NCBI GenBank assembly: GCA_013397865.1 | Contig: VZTI01003646.1 | Coordinates: 988,373 to 1,052,372 of the forward strand | DNA: 64,000 nucleotides | From: Struthidea cinerea | Taxonomy: Eukaryota; Chordata; Aves; Passeriformes; Corcoracidae | Direction of reading: 5' to 3' | Part shown: positions 51,901 to 61,719 of the stretch, in pieces | How the letters are laid out: the number at the start of each line of letters is the position of its first letter | Position numbering within the stretch: position 1 is the stretch's first letter | The notes under the pieces: generated by a model | The model's database searches: none | Told to the model about the DNA's origin: nothing | Seen by the model: only the letters and a program-made list of their open reading frames with translations | Position numbers and translations under genes: made by a program

Positions 51901-54900
51901 AAGTTGTAGATGCTGAAAAGCTTTGGTAGAGAAATTTTTCAGCTTTCTGCAGCATTCTGTGAGAGCTCTGTGGTTCTCATGAAAGCTGTGATAAACACTG
52001 CTATGGGTTTTTGTAAACTGAGTTTTATCTGTGCACCTGGGATCTGTTTTTCAGAGTTGTTACGGTACACAGTGAAATAACATTTTGAAGTAGGTGTTGT
52101 GAGCTTTAGCCAGTGGGACAGGGGGTGGCTGGTCCAAGATCCAGTGACCTCCTGTCATCTTTGGGAACCAACTTATATAAGTCAAATTATAATTAATTAA
52201 ATAACTACTTTCTGCCTGAACTTGGATTTGTGTCGTTACTCGCCATTTTCGGTACGTCACAGCGACACAAAGTAATACTTTGCCGGTCCAAGCTGTGTGT
52301 CTGGACACAGAACTGTGTCTATCATTTCGAAATGTCTCCTGATAATGCCCCTGAATCCATCCCAGTATCCACAGGACAAGGGTGTGTACGTCTAAGAGCC
52401 CCTTGTGACAACTGAACAGTGGGTGACACCAAGATCCAGCTTTGTAACCGCTTGAATCTGTATTTGTAACTTCACCTGTAGAGCAGGGTGTGACTTCAGC
52501 TACGCCCCACCAAAAACTGCGCACCAGAACGGGTGTCAGATGTGTTATATGACACTTTGTCTCCAACCCTACTGGAATGGGCATTACCCTGGTTAAAACT
52601 GCTGGAACATCCTGATCTACACAAACTGGTACAACAACTCGAAAAGGAAAGTCAGAAAACAGTGATCACTGTCCGTTACGACGTGGAAAAAATGCCTTGT
52701 GTCCTACAGAGAGTGAGAAGGGATGGAGAAAATCATGTCTGCCATTCCCAGGGGACCATGGACAGCCCCAAAGCCTCCACTCTGCACCTCCTCTGCCCCT
52801 GGTCCCAGCATGAGGGGCAGCTCTCTGCTTTTCCACACAAATGCCGAGGCTGGATCACCCAGCTCGTGCAGCACAACTCATGCCGAGGGCTGCAGCTGCC
52901 GGACACGTGGACAGGCGTGGTGGCCAAAGGATGGAGGGGGCATCCTCGGCTGGGCTCAGCCCAGGGGCCAGATCCTGCACCCCAGCCCAGGCAGGGGACA
53001 AGGCCAGTGCACTCGTCACAGCAGAGCAAGAATTTGACCCTGTGCCGGAGCCATTTGGGCTGCAAAGCTCCCCCTTGCTCATCCTCCCCCCAGCACAACC
53101 AAGAAGGATGCAGTCAAGAATGGCTTTGGCTGGTGCCACAGACAAGGGATGCTTTGCCAGGCCCTCCAGCAAAGCAGAGGTGCTGCTGGGACGCCCCCAG
53201 CTCCCTCCCCAGCCCCCAGGCCGGCAGGGCTCAGCCAGCTGCTGACAGAGGGTGATGGAGGGACACAGGGGTTTTGTGGCAGGCGCCTGTTCCTCCCCAT
53301 GGCCGTGTTTCTCCAGCGCAGAAACCACCAGGAACAGGCGAGGCAGCAGGAGAGGAGGCTTTCCCAAAGGAGCGGGGGAAAGAAAGGATTTCCCCTCCCT
53401 CCAGTGGGTTTCACCCACCCTCTTGGCTCTCCAGCACCTGCTGCAGGTCTGGGACCTGCCACAAAGTCAGCTGAAGGGGCAAGGCAGGGGCAGAGTTGCT
53501 TTCAGCTTGTCCACAAATGTATTGACAGAGACCCCACGGAGGGTGTGGTCTTGGCTTTTTGGCTCCTTTCCCCACGCACAGGCTGAGGAAGCAGAGCCTG
53601 CAGGGCTGGGCAGGGTCCCCAGCCCACTGCCCCCTTCCACACAGGGGCCAGGGGTCTTCAATACATTTGTCACCTTTGGGCAACTCTGGGCAGGGAAGGG
53701 GCACAAGCGTGGGTGGAGAAAACCGTGTTGGCACAGAGCGAACATGAACTTTCACGCAGACGGAGGAGCCTGGGGGAAAGGAAGAAAAAGAAGGGATGGA
53801 GAGAGGCTGGGAGGAAACAAAAGTGGGAGGAGGGTGGGGGAGAAAGCATGAAGAAATGGGAAAGATGGATGAGTGTTGGGGCTCTGGAGAAAGATGACCT
53901 GAGCTGACACACCCCATCTGCCTGGCCTTGGAGGAAGAGGAGGACAAGGCAGGCAGCTCCTGCTGTACAGCTGGACTGCCTGTGGATCACATCCCAACAC
54001 AAAATATTGCTGTGCCCACCACAAGCCTGGACCAGGCTACAGCTGTGCCACACAACCACCTTCCTAAGGAGGAACTGGTGCCTCCTGGGGTGCCAGCAGC
54101 TCCCTGGCCAAGGGACAGAGAACCCCAGCAAAGCAAGTCTGCAGCTCCCTGGGGACATCCCGGTCTGGACAGGCCACCGTGACCTATGGGTGGTGACGTG
54201 CCTGGTGCTCAGCCCCACGGAGGGGTGGGGGGGTGCGGTGAGGACAACCTAGCGGGGATGGTGGGAATGATGGTGATGGGAGAGGAGGGATGGATGCAAA
54301 GGGCTGGGGGGATGCAGGGAAGAGTGGAACTGTCCCCCCCACCCCAAGTTCATGTTCAGCAGACGGCCACTCACCAGGTAAGCAGGCCTCAGAGCACAGT
54401 TTATTGTCCAGCGCTCTCACGTGTGCGATGCCCATGTCATTGTTATTGTCACACCTCAGACCGAGGAAAGCGCCTGTCCTCGGGCCTGGAAGGGAGTTAA
54501 GGCAGTTAACGCCGCGGCCGGGCTGGGGCTCGACGTTGCCTTTTTAGCACCGGGGGGTGGGATTTCTGGGGCTTTTCCTCTCCCCTCCCCAGCCTCTTTC
54601 AAAAAAGACAAATGAAATAAAAACGATGCATCTGTGTGGGACTGGGTGAAGAGTGGACAATAACGCCTGGGCACGGCCCGAGCTGCTCCTTCCCTCGCAC
54701 CGGCCGCATCGGAGGGCAGCGGAACAGCAACGATGCGGCCACGGGCACACGCATGAACCTGCCCAGGGTTCAGCCAAACCTTCCCTCTGGCACAGCCAGG
54801 CCGTGGTGGCACCCATCACCTCCTGCAGGAGCCTCTCCAGCACCAGCGGTGCAGTGAGAGCTGCGTGGATGCCAGGAGGCGGCAGTAGCTGGATGCGTGG

Positions 54901-57900
54901 GGCAAAAGAAGCCGTAGCCAAGCTTTCGCAGGGGGGGATGGAGGCTTTTGGGGATGAGGGAGGTAACTCTGCTTCTTAGCATCACTTCTACAAGAGATCA
55001 GCCCCCAGGTTCTTACCTGCATCCATCAGATGCAGGTGACCGAACCTCAGGAGGGATGTTCCCAAATATGCCAGCAGCCCTGCTGAGAACAGGAGCAGGA
55101 CTGTGTCCTAAGGAGAAAGGCCATCCTGCTCCCAGAGTTGTTGGGATGCCCATGGATGCCCAACACAGCCCTTGGTTGTTCCTGTTTGTCATACTTGAGT
55201 CTCCCCATCAGCATGAGCCTCTCTGCAGGTCAGAGGCCGTGATTTGGGGATGGGTGTTCCATGGGTGTTCCTGCTTTCCAGCTTGGCTGAGAGTCCGGGT
55301 TGGATGGGGAAATAGTTTTGGCGTATTTTTGCTAAAAAGAGACTTGGCAATGTGGGAGGGGGCACACTGTGGTCCTCCCTATTGCCCAAAAGCAATCCAG
55401 GGCAGTTGGTGGCCGATGGCATGGAGGTGACCACCTCTTTCCTTGGCTATCTGAGCTCAAGGGAGGAGGCGAGAGGAGCCCTCGATGTGCATGTGTTGAC
55501 TCAACACGTTGAGGACAGGCCAAAGAAAGTGAGGAAAGCATCCCAGAGGGAACAGCTTTGCAGCCCCTTCCTATGGGAATCAGCCCAGACACTGATTTCT
55601 ACAGGGCAGAGTTTCAGAGATTTGAGAAAACACCTTGGTGAGGGAAAAAGCACAGAGAGAGAGAGAAGCCTCTTTCCCACTTGGCTCGTTGGAAAAACCA
55701 TTGGGTCCTGCACACCAACTGCTCCGCGTCCCACACTGAGCTCTCTGGGTCCCCGTGCCTGGCTGGCTCCCCCCGCCCGCTGGTGTTCAGCCCACCCGGG
55801 GGTGTCCCTGCTGTGACAGATGTTTCCCTGTCTCCAGGGCCCGCGGAGTCCCCCAGGGCTCTCCCTGATGGCAGCAGGGGAGCTGGGGACAGCGCAGCAC
55901 CCCCCGCTCGCGGTGACAGCGACCTAAAAGAGAGGGGACAACGATGACCCAGGGCCTTTTACCGTCTTCCTGTGTGGGAGAGGCGTCCTCGTCCTCCAGC
56001 ACATCGTTGCCCTGTGGCACAGGCGAGAGGCAGCGAGTGTTAGCCTGGGGCTGTGCCAGTGGCTGTTCCCAGGTCCCTCTGGGGGAACATCCCTGGCCCT
56101 GGGGATTCCATGGATCAGGACTGTCGGTAGGGCACGGCCCCACTGCCCCATCCATCCCCAGGGCAGCCTGCAGGGACATGGGTGCGTGGGCAGCCCCTTC
56201 CCCAGCCCAGCCCTGGGGGAATGTGGTGCCAGCTGCCCAGCTTCCCTCTCCATGGGCACAACTGGGATCCCCCCACAGTGCCGGGTGACACCACAGCTCC
56301 CAGTTCCTCGTGGGATGGTTGTGGTTACCTCGGCATCGCGCTCCTCGGCAGAAATGCTGACAAAGTTTAGATCCGGGGACTCCACAGGTGTTGACTGTAG
56401 GAGGAAGGTGGGAAAGATGGAAGGAAAACAAAAAAAAGCCTGGTGCCAGTGGTTTTGGAGGAGGAGTTACATCCCATGGGGAAGCTCTCCAAGCTGGGCA
56501 CCAGCACCAACCCCCAGTCCCTACCTCTCCGTCAGAGGCTGTGGCGCTGGCGGCCGCGGGCGAAGGGAGCACGTCCCCCTCCTCCTCCTCCTCTTCCTCT
56601 TCCGTGCCAGGGGCGATGTAGGAGCCAGACATGGAGGACACGGTGTCGGTGCTGAGCTGGGAGTGCTGGCTCTGGGAGGAGGCCATGGACATGACGGACT
56701 GAGCCAGGCTGCTGCTCACGGGCTCTGGGGGAGAGCAGGGGCTGAGAGGGCCGCTGGACCCCCACCCACTGGTGGGAGTCGCGGCACAGCACCCGCTAAT
56801 GGCAGAGGCGCTAATGAGGAGGAGTGGGGTGCAGAGCAAGGGCTGGCTGCATGCCATGGAGATGTGATGGGTGCAAAGCTGCCAGCAGCAGGTCCCCAGG
56901 GCTCACAGCCCCCCATTTCTGGGTCTAGAGGGTGACAAAGCAGGCACGACTGGTGGCCCTGTGATCCCCATCTCCAGGTCTACGGGTGACAAAGCAGAAG
57001 TGACGCCCTGGGGCTCCATCCAATGTCCACAGCAGGGTAAGCAGGGGCCATGCCACCCCTCTTTGCATCCCCCCACAGTGTGACAGTCCTGAGATGACGA
57101 TGCCACTCTCCTGCCTTGCCAGCGCCTCTGAGCGCCACCATGCTGTACCTTCTGGGGATGAGATGGTGGAGGAGAGGGGTGTCCCAGTGCACGAGGACTG
57201 GTCGATGGCTCCTGATGATGACAGGGTGAGGTTTTCACTCTCCGGCGTCGCACCGCATTCCTGGAAGAGGAGCCCATGGGGAGGATGGGATGGGGGATAT
57301 TCAGCATGGATGGCCCATCTCCTCCGGGCATCCCTACGGATGGAGGAAGAGCCAGGAGGGACAACCCCAGCCATTTTCTGGTCCCAAGCCTCCCCCAAAC
57401 CTGCTGTCCCCCCAGTGCCTCAACTCCTCACCAGCACGTTTTGGACAGTGCTCACCTCCTCACACCGGGCTGGGGATCTCCTCCTGGACACCCTCAGTTC
57501 TGACTCAGTGCACGACTTCTCATCCTCCTCTTCGGGCAGGATAGAGGAGTTCTGTGAGATGGACCTGGCCAAAGGGGCAAAGCAGAGGGTTTCACCCCTG
57601 CCCACAGCCCCCAGACCCCCCCAGACTCCCGTCCCCACCCCAGTACTCACTTGGAGATGCTCTTCTTCAGCTTGAGCCCCGGGGGGCCGCAGTCAGGCAG
57701 GCGCTCAAGGGGTGACAGGGCCCTCAGGGGGGGCAGGGGGCCATCGCTGCCGTAGGAGGGCAGGGTCCCCACGCCCGGGGGGTCCCCCAGCGCTCGCAGG
57801 GGCAGCGCGGCCGGCGACGGCGTCAGCGGCCCATTGAGGGCCTCCAGCAGTGACACCACCTCGTACCCCGGGGGGATGTTCTCCGAGGACTGCGGAGAGG

Positions 57901-60900
57901 GGGAGATGGGGTGAGGATGCTCCCTGGGCCTTTTTGCTGATCCCCTCACTCCCAGTGGGATCAAGATGCCCCAGGGAGAAGCTCAAACCTAGAGAACGGA
58001 CACCCTGCCAAATACCTTTTTCCTTTTTTTTTTTGCCGTATCAACCCCGTGTTTTTTCAAGGTGAATTTGCATTAAATAAATAAACCCTGTCCCTCGGAA
58101 ACACATGGATCCCCAAACCTCCCCATCCTGGTGGGAGAGGGCAGGGTCCCACCTTCAGCCAGGCACTGACCGAGTGCTCCTCGGAGTCAGAGGTCTGCGA
58201 GGCGATGATGGGGTTGAAGCTGGTGGGCGAGAGGGGGCCCAGCTTTTTCCTCATGGCTCGGATTTGAAGCAAGGCTCGGAAAGCTGCGGCAGCAGGGAAC
58301 AAAGGGAGGGGTGAAAACCCGGCTTTGAAGGGAGACCCGTCAAAAAATGACACCACATTTCCCAAGAGGGGCATCCCCAGCGGGACTGCGGAACTGGAGG
58401 GTGGGAGATGCCAGCCCGTTCCCAGAGATGCCAGCGCGTTCCCAGAGATGCCAACCAGCCCACCCAAGCTGCCCCCGGCCCTTACGCAGCCTGCAGATGG
58501 GGCAGTTGTTGGCCTGGTAGCGCAGGGTGTCGGCGCAGGAGTTGCAGAGGCAGAGGTGGCGGCAGGGCAGGATGAGGGTGTCCCGCAGGTCCGACAGGCA
58601 AACCACGCACTCGGCGCTGTTATCGCTCACCTCGTCCTCGGCCACCTGCCCCGGGGACAGGAGGGAACTGCTCAGCCTCGGAGGTGCCCAGCCCACGTGG
58701 CACCAGGGTGGGTGCTCTAAAATACTGGCTGGGTGCTCCGAGAGGGTTCTGCCTGTGTCCGTGGGCTGCTTGCTCTTGAAATGTCCCCCTGGGACCTCAC
58801 TGCTCTGCCCCAGGAGATGAGGCCAGAGGAAACAGAAACCCCAACTTTCACCCCAACTTTTACGTATCAGAGCAGAGCATAAGGCACATCCCATGCCTTG
58901 AGCCCCACGCTCTCCATCTAAGCCGTCACCCTCCCCCCAAGGCACCACAAAGGATGGGGGGAAAAGCTCAATCCTTCAGCTTTCTGCCTCCAGCAGCTTT
59001 GATGCCAACACAAAGTGTCCCCAAGCATCACCAGCTCCGTGCTGTGCTGCAACCTCTTGCCCTGAGCAGGTTTCAGTGGCCAGACCTGTGCTAGGGGAAG
59101 GGAAGAAGGGATGAGGGAAGAGCCCTGGGATGCAGGCAGGGCGATGCAGGCACAGACCTTGGAGTCCTGCGTGTTGTACTTGTTCTCGATGCCGTAGATC
59201 TCCTGCAGGAGGTAGCTCACTCCATCCACCTGCAATCCCATGGGGAAGGGGTGAGGAGCAGAGACACCTTGTCCAGAGCCACTGCGGCTCCCAGCCCCCT
59301 CCTTGGGCCAGCCCTCCTCCCCCCACCATCCAGGGGTTCTCTTCTGCATTGATAACCTCGAAATTGCACTCCCTGCGAGGCAGGGGCAAGGCTGGGACAG
59401 GCTTGGAGCTTTTGGGTCTCGCCAAAGCCCCTCAGTGCCTCCCCTGCAGGGTGTGCAGGGTGGCTGCCACCACCTCAGGGACACCCCAACACTCACCACT
59501 TGCTTCTGCTTGAGGGGCTTCACGCAGAAGGTGCCGTCGCTGTGCTGGAGGGGGGAAAGAGAACATGGTTGGGCACCCCTGGGCTGCTGTGCCAGAGCAC
59601 CCACCCACCTTGTGGCGGTCACTGCTCCCTCCTCACTCCCAACAAGCCCATTTTGCAGGAATTCTGGCTTTTCCTGACAGCCCAGCACCAGGTAGCTGTG
59701 GGAGGTCACACACATTGCAAAGCTGGAGACTTCTTGGAGGAAGGAAGATGGAGTAGAGCCCAAATGCCCCAAAGGGGGTGCTTAAAATGAGGGAATTATC
59801 CCCAAATTTGAGGAGAAGCCCGAAACATCCCCAGCCCAGCAGCACCATCCCGATTCCCAGGGATTCTCCAGGCTCTTGTACCTGGGGGGTGCTGGAGGTA
59901 GGAGGGGGAGGACGGCCCCAGCTTGGCACTTACCTTCTCAAAGGTGGCCAGCAGCACGTGGCAGTGCCCACTGTGCTCTGCAAGACACAAAGGGACATGC
60001 AGGGCTCAGGGGACATGCAGGGGAACGGGCAGAGCCACGGTGGCAGTGAGGAAAAGCAGGAGGCTCTGCCCAGCTGGCATCACAATGCCAGCAAACTGGG
60101 AAAGCCCATCCCAGCAGTGAACGCCCTCCTCACCCTCTCCTTCATCCACCACCGCTTGCACCACCATGGGATAAACCTCGCGGTCCAGGTCAAAGCCCAG
60201 CTGGAGAGAGACAGGGGAGGCTCGGTGAGATGGAGCAGTGCTGAGGCTTCACCCCACCTCCATCTCCATGGGATGATGTCGGGGGGACCCACCTCCTCCT
60301 CGCTCCACTCAGAGGGGTCGATGGTGTGGGAGGGCACACAGAACTGCTGGCACACCCCCCGCTTGTAGTGCACCGTCTCCGACTGCAGGCTGTTGTCCCT
60401 GGGGGTGTAGCTGTCCCGTGGAGAGAGGACAGAGTCAGGGCACCACGGCTGTCCCCACGCTCCTCCTGCTCCCCGCCATCCACCTCAATCACGGAGATGC
60501 CAGAAAACGGGAGGGGTTGTGTATGTGTCACTCCTCCCCTCCCAGATGCCTCTTGGGGCTGAGGTAAGAAGTTCTAAAAAGGGCTAAAATAATCGAAATA
60601 AACACAGGGCAGCCAACACAGCACAGGAGGGGACAGGGACAACTCCACAGCCAACCTGGAGGGGTTTGGGGTGGGGAACAGTGATTTCCCCTGGGCTCTG
60701 TTCTGACCTGAAGGTAAAAAGAGAGAGCAGGATGGGACAGGGAAGGAGGTGGCAGGGGCTAGCAAAGACCTGGTGGTGGCACCTGGGGGAAACAAGGAGC
60801 CCCCTCTAATCTCAGCACCACCCTCAGCTGTTTCCTGTCCTGAAGAGGAGAGATGCTCCATGTCCATCAGCCAGGGACACACACCAGGCTTGAGTGGACA

Positions 60901-61719
60901 CAGGCCAGGCTGGGGGGTGACACAGGCCTGGCTGGGGCCCCTCACCTCGCCACCCCGTTGTGGAACTCCTCAGTTGCCTGGTAGTAGATGGTTATGGCCA
61001 CGCGGGCATCCGTGTCGAAGGTGAACTCCACGTTGTAGTGCACCTTAGCCTTGCTCACTTCTTCCCCCGGGGTCTTCACCTCCTCCGAGCACCTGGGGAG
61101 CACAGAAAGTCCAGGAGACGGGCCTTGGGGTGCTCCAGGACTGATCCCTTCGGCCCCAAAAGGGGCTGCTGCCCTCCATCAGAAGACACTGAGGCCCAAG
61201 AGGAGAGCCCGGCGTGCCCAAGGTCACACCTGCAGGCTGGGAAGCGCCGCAGACAGATTTCAGCCGTAATCCCGAATCTCAGGGCCCTGCTGCAATCCCC
61301 AGCCTCCCTCCAGCAAAGCCTTTGGAAGGTGGGGGAGGAAGAAGCAGCAAAGCACTTCAAAGGCAGCGCTAAGCTCCTTTAATCCTGTGGCAGTGCCTGT
61401 GCTGGCACGCGGGAGCCGGGAGGGGAAGGGCACGTTTGGAGAGCAGCGGCTCATCCCCTCCATCCATCCATCCATCCATCCATCCATCCATCCATCCATC
61501 CATCCATCCATCCATCCATCCATCCGCCGTGCTGGAGTGAGAGCAGCCCCGTGCCCACCACCCATCCCCTAGGAGCGCCCAGCAGGGCCCTCCCTCCCCG
61601 TGGCTCGGGGCTGTGGGTGCCCGGACTCACTTGACGAGGCGCAGGGTGTCCTTGCGGATATTGATTAAGCTCCTGAGGGTCTTCACGGGTTCCTGAGGAG
61701 GTGGAGCAGCGTAAGGGAA
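48828..61719 (-). CDS. RNF157: RING finger protein 157, partial (5' exons outside window)
   Basis: E3 ubiquitin ligase related to MGRN1, described as a neuronal survival and cell-cycle factor. Seventeen exons from 61631-61719 down to 49400-49440 join to 1785 nt, 594 residues plus stop, without frame errors; about 69 N-terminal residues should lie right of the window. Order: conserved N-terminal domain ([48 protein letters not shown]), a linker, then the C3HC4 RING. Its ligands in window-local numbering are C208, C211, C223, H225, C229, C232, C243 and C246, all present. A Ser/acidic tail follows, with a polyglutamate run near 480, SESENLTL-type and SYIAPGTEE blocks, and CDNNND. The C-terminus appears to be alternatively spliced (exons 49400-49440 and 48828-48931). 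Identity is secure; the 3' end is less so. Confidence 0.94.
49009..49014 (-). terminator. RNF157: Candidate proximal RNF157 poly(A) signal
   Basis: AATAAA on the minus strand about 385 nt past the TAG in exon 49400-49440. It could end a transcript that does not splice out of that exon. Confidence 0.3.
49400..49440 (-). CDS. RNF157: RNF157 candidate 3' cassette exon with stop (41 nt)
   Basis: Strong acceptor (ctcctgccacgcag) and donor (TAG/gtgaga). In phase with exon w16 it adds [13 protein letters not shown] and a TAG that is the last codon of the exon. The 41-nt length fits phase 1 exactly. Not verified against transcripts. Confidence 0.55.
50770..52740 (+). pseudogene. Endogenous retrovirus env remnant, interrupted
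   Basis: Degraded plus-strand retroviral envelope-like sequence in the last long RNF157 intron. Open stretches near 50999-51211, 51355-51640, 52290-52415 and 52533-52740 read in several frames and look like successive surface and transmembrane parts of avian ERV env. Stops and frameshifts are frequent, so no intact protein is made. It is interrupted by a solo LTR at 51905-52269. Family placement is from pattern recognition only. Confidence 0.6.
51905..52269 (+). mobile_element. Solo LTR nested in env remnant
   Basis: 365 bp beginning TGTAGATG and ending GACACA, flanked by AAGT on both sides (51901-51904, 52270-52273), a probable 4-bp target duplication. TATA-like TATATA at 52174-52179. Env-like reading is found on both sides, so this LTR arrived later. 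Confidence 0.65.
54375..54485 (-). CDS. RNF157: RNF157 exon w16
   Basis: G545 (split) to P581 plus one base: [20 protein letters not shown] to KLCSEACLP. The acceptor cccttccag/GCCCGAGG restores the frame; the closer AG before GTGTGAC does not. Donor CCTG/gtgagt. Confidence 0.93.
55963..56011 (-). CDS. RNF157: RNF157 exon w15 (49 nt)
   Basis: Local residues 529-544 plus one base of G545: [16 protein letters not shown]. Donor GACG/gtaaaa. Confidence 0.92.
56329..56394 (-). CDS. RNF157: RNF157 exon w14
   Basis: Local residues 507-528, [20 protein letters not shown] and AE, phase 0 at both ends. Acceptor tcctacag. Confidence 0.92.
56525..56724 (-). CDS. RNF157: RNF157 exon w13
   Basis: E440 (split) to E506: [24 protein letters not shown], then a run of eight Glu from a GAG/GAA repeat, ending ATASDGE. 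Donor GAG/gtaggg. Confidence 0.93.
56578..56601. repeat. RNF157: Trinucleotide repeat coding polyglutamate
   Basis: CTC/CTT repeats on the plus strand, eight consecutive Glu codons on the coding strand of RNF157 exon w13. Confidence 0.85.
57149..57260 (-). CDS. RNF157: RNF157 exon w12
   Basis: Local residues 403-439 plus one base of E440: [20 protein letters not shown] to STISSPE. Donor GAAG/gtacag. Confidence 0.95.
57456..57564 (-). CDS. RNF157: RNF157 exon w11
   Basis: K366 (split) to E402: [20 protein letters not shown] to ARCEE, a Ser/acidic stretch. Donor GAG/gtgagc. Confidence 0.93.
57651..57889 (-). CDS. RNF157: RNF157 exon w10
   Basis: Local residues 287-365 plus two bases of K366: [20 protein letters not shown] to GLKLKKSIS. 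Acceptor ctccgcag, donor CAA/gtgagt. Confidence 0.94.
58171..58283 (-). CDS. RNF157: RNF157 exon w9
   Basis: P249 (split) to S286: [20 protein letters not shown] to TSDSEEHS. Donor TCG/gtcagt. A second donor at 58153 would add six in-frame residues (VSAWLK). Confidence 0.92.
58405..58456. repeat. 20-bp tandem repeat beside the RING exon
   Basis: GAGATGCCAGCCCGTTCCCA at 58405 and a one-base variant at 58425, then a partial third copy. Lies in the intron about 30 nt from the w8 donor. Confidence 0.9.
58486..58645 (-). CDS. RNF157: RNF157 exon w8, RING finger
   Basis: Local residues 196-248 plus one base of P249. Contains the whole C3HC4 [21 protein letters not shown] and CPIC. All eight zinc ligands are intact. 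Donor GCTGC/gtaagg. Confidence 0.97.
59158..59229 (-). CDS. RNF157: RNF157 exon w7
   Basis: Local residues 172-195, [20 protein letters not shown] and QDSK, phase 0 at both ends. Donor AAG/gtctgt. Confidence 0.95.
59497..59544 (-). CDS. RNF157: RNF157 exon w6 (48 nt)
   Basis: Local residues 156-171, [16 protein letters not shown], phase 0 at both ends. Donor GTG/gtgagt. Confidence 0.94.
59934..59977 (-). CDS. RNF157: RNF157 exon w5 (44 nt)
   Basis: E141 (split) to K155: [14 protein letters not shown]. Acceptor tcttgcag, donor AAG/gtaagt. Confidence 0.93.
60134..60200 (-). CDS. RNF157: RNF157 exon w4
   Basis: [20 protein letters not shown] and GE (119-140) plus one base of E141. Donor AGAGG/gtgagg. 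Confidence 0.95.
60293..60410 (-). CDS. RNF157: RNF157 exon w3
   Basis: S79 (split) to E118: [20 protein letters not shown] to DPSEWSEEE. The acceptor gggacag/CTACACC was preferred to a second AG 12 nt inside, because only it supplies the missing SYTPR. Confidence 0.93.
60946..61092 (-). CDS. RNF157: RNF157 exon w2
   Basis: K30 (split) to A78 plus two bases of S79: [20 protein letters not shown] through [10 protein letters not shown]. Donor CGAG/gtgagg. Confidence 0.95.
61460..61525. repeat. (CCAT)n microsatellite
   Basis: About 16 uninterrupted CCAT units in an RNF157 intron, about 100 bp downstream of exon 61631-61719 in gene direction. Confidence 0.97.
61631..61719 (-). CDS. RNF157: RNF157 first exon in window
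   Basis: [20 protein letters not shown] to RLV plus two bases of K (local residues 1-29). Acceptor cgtcctag, donor CAA/gtgagt. Starts in phase 0, so at least one coding exon precedes it outside the window. Confidence 0.93.

Noticed and set aside
55787..56857. 356-codon minus-strand open frame
   Set aside because: Only 56525-56724 within it is RNF157 coding in that frame; the rest is intron read-through.
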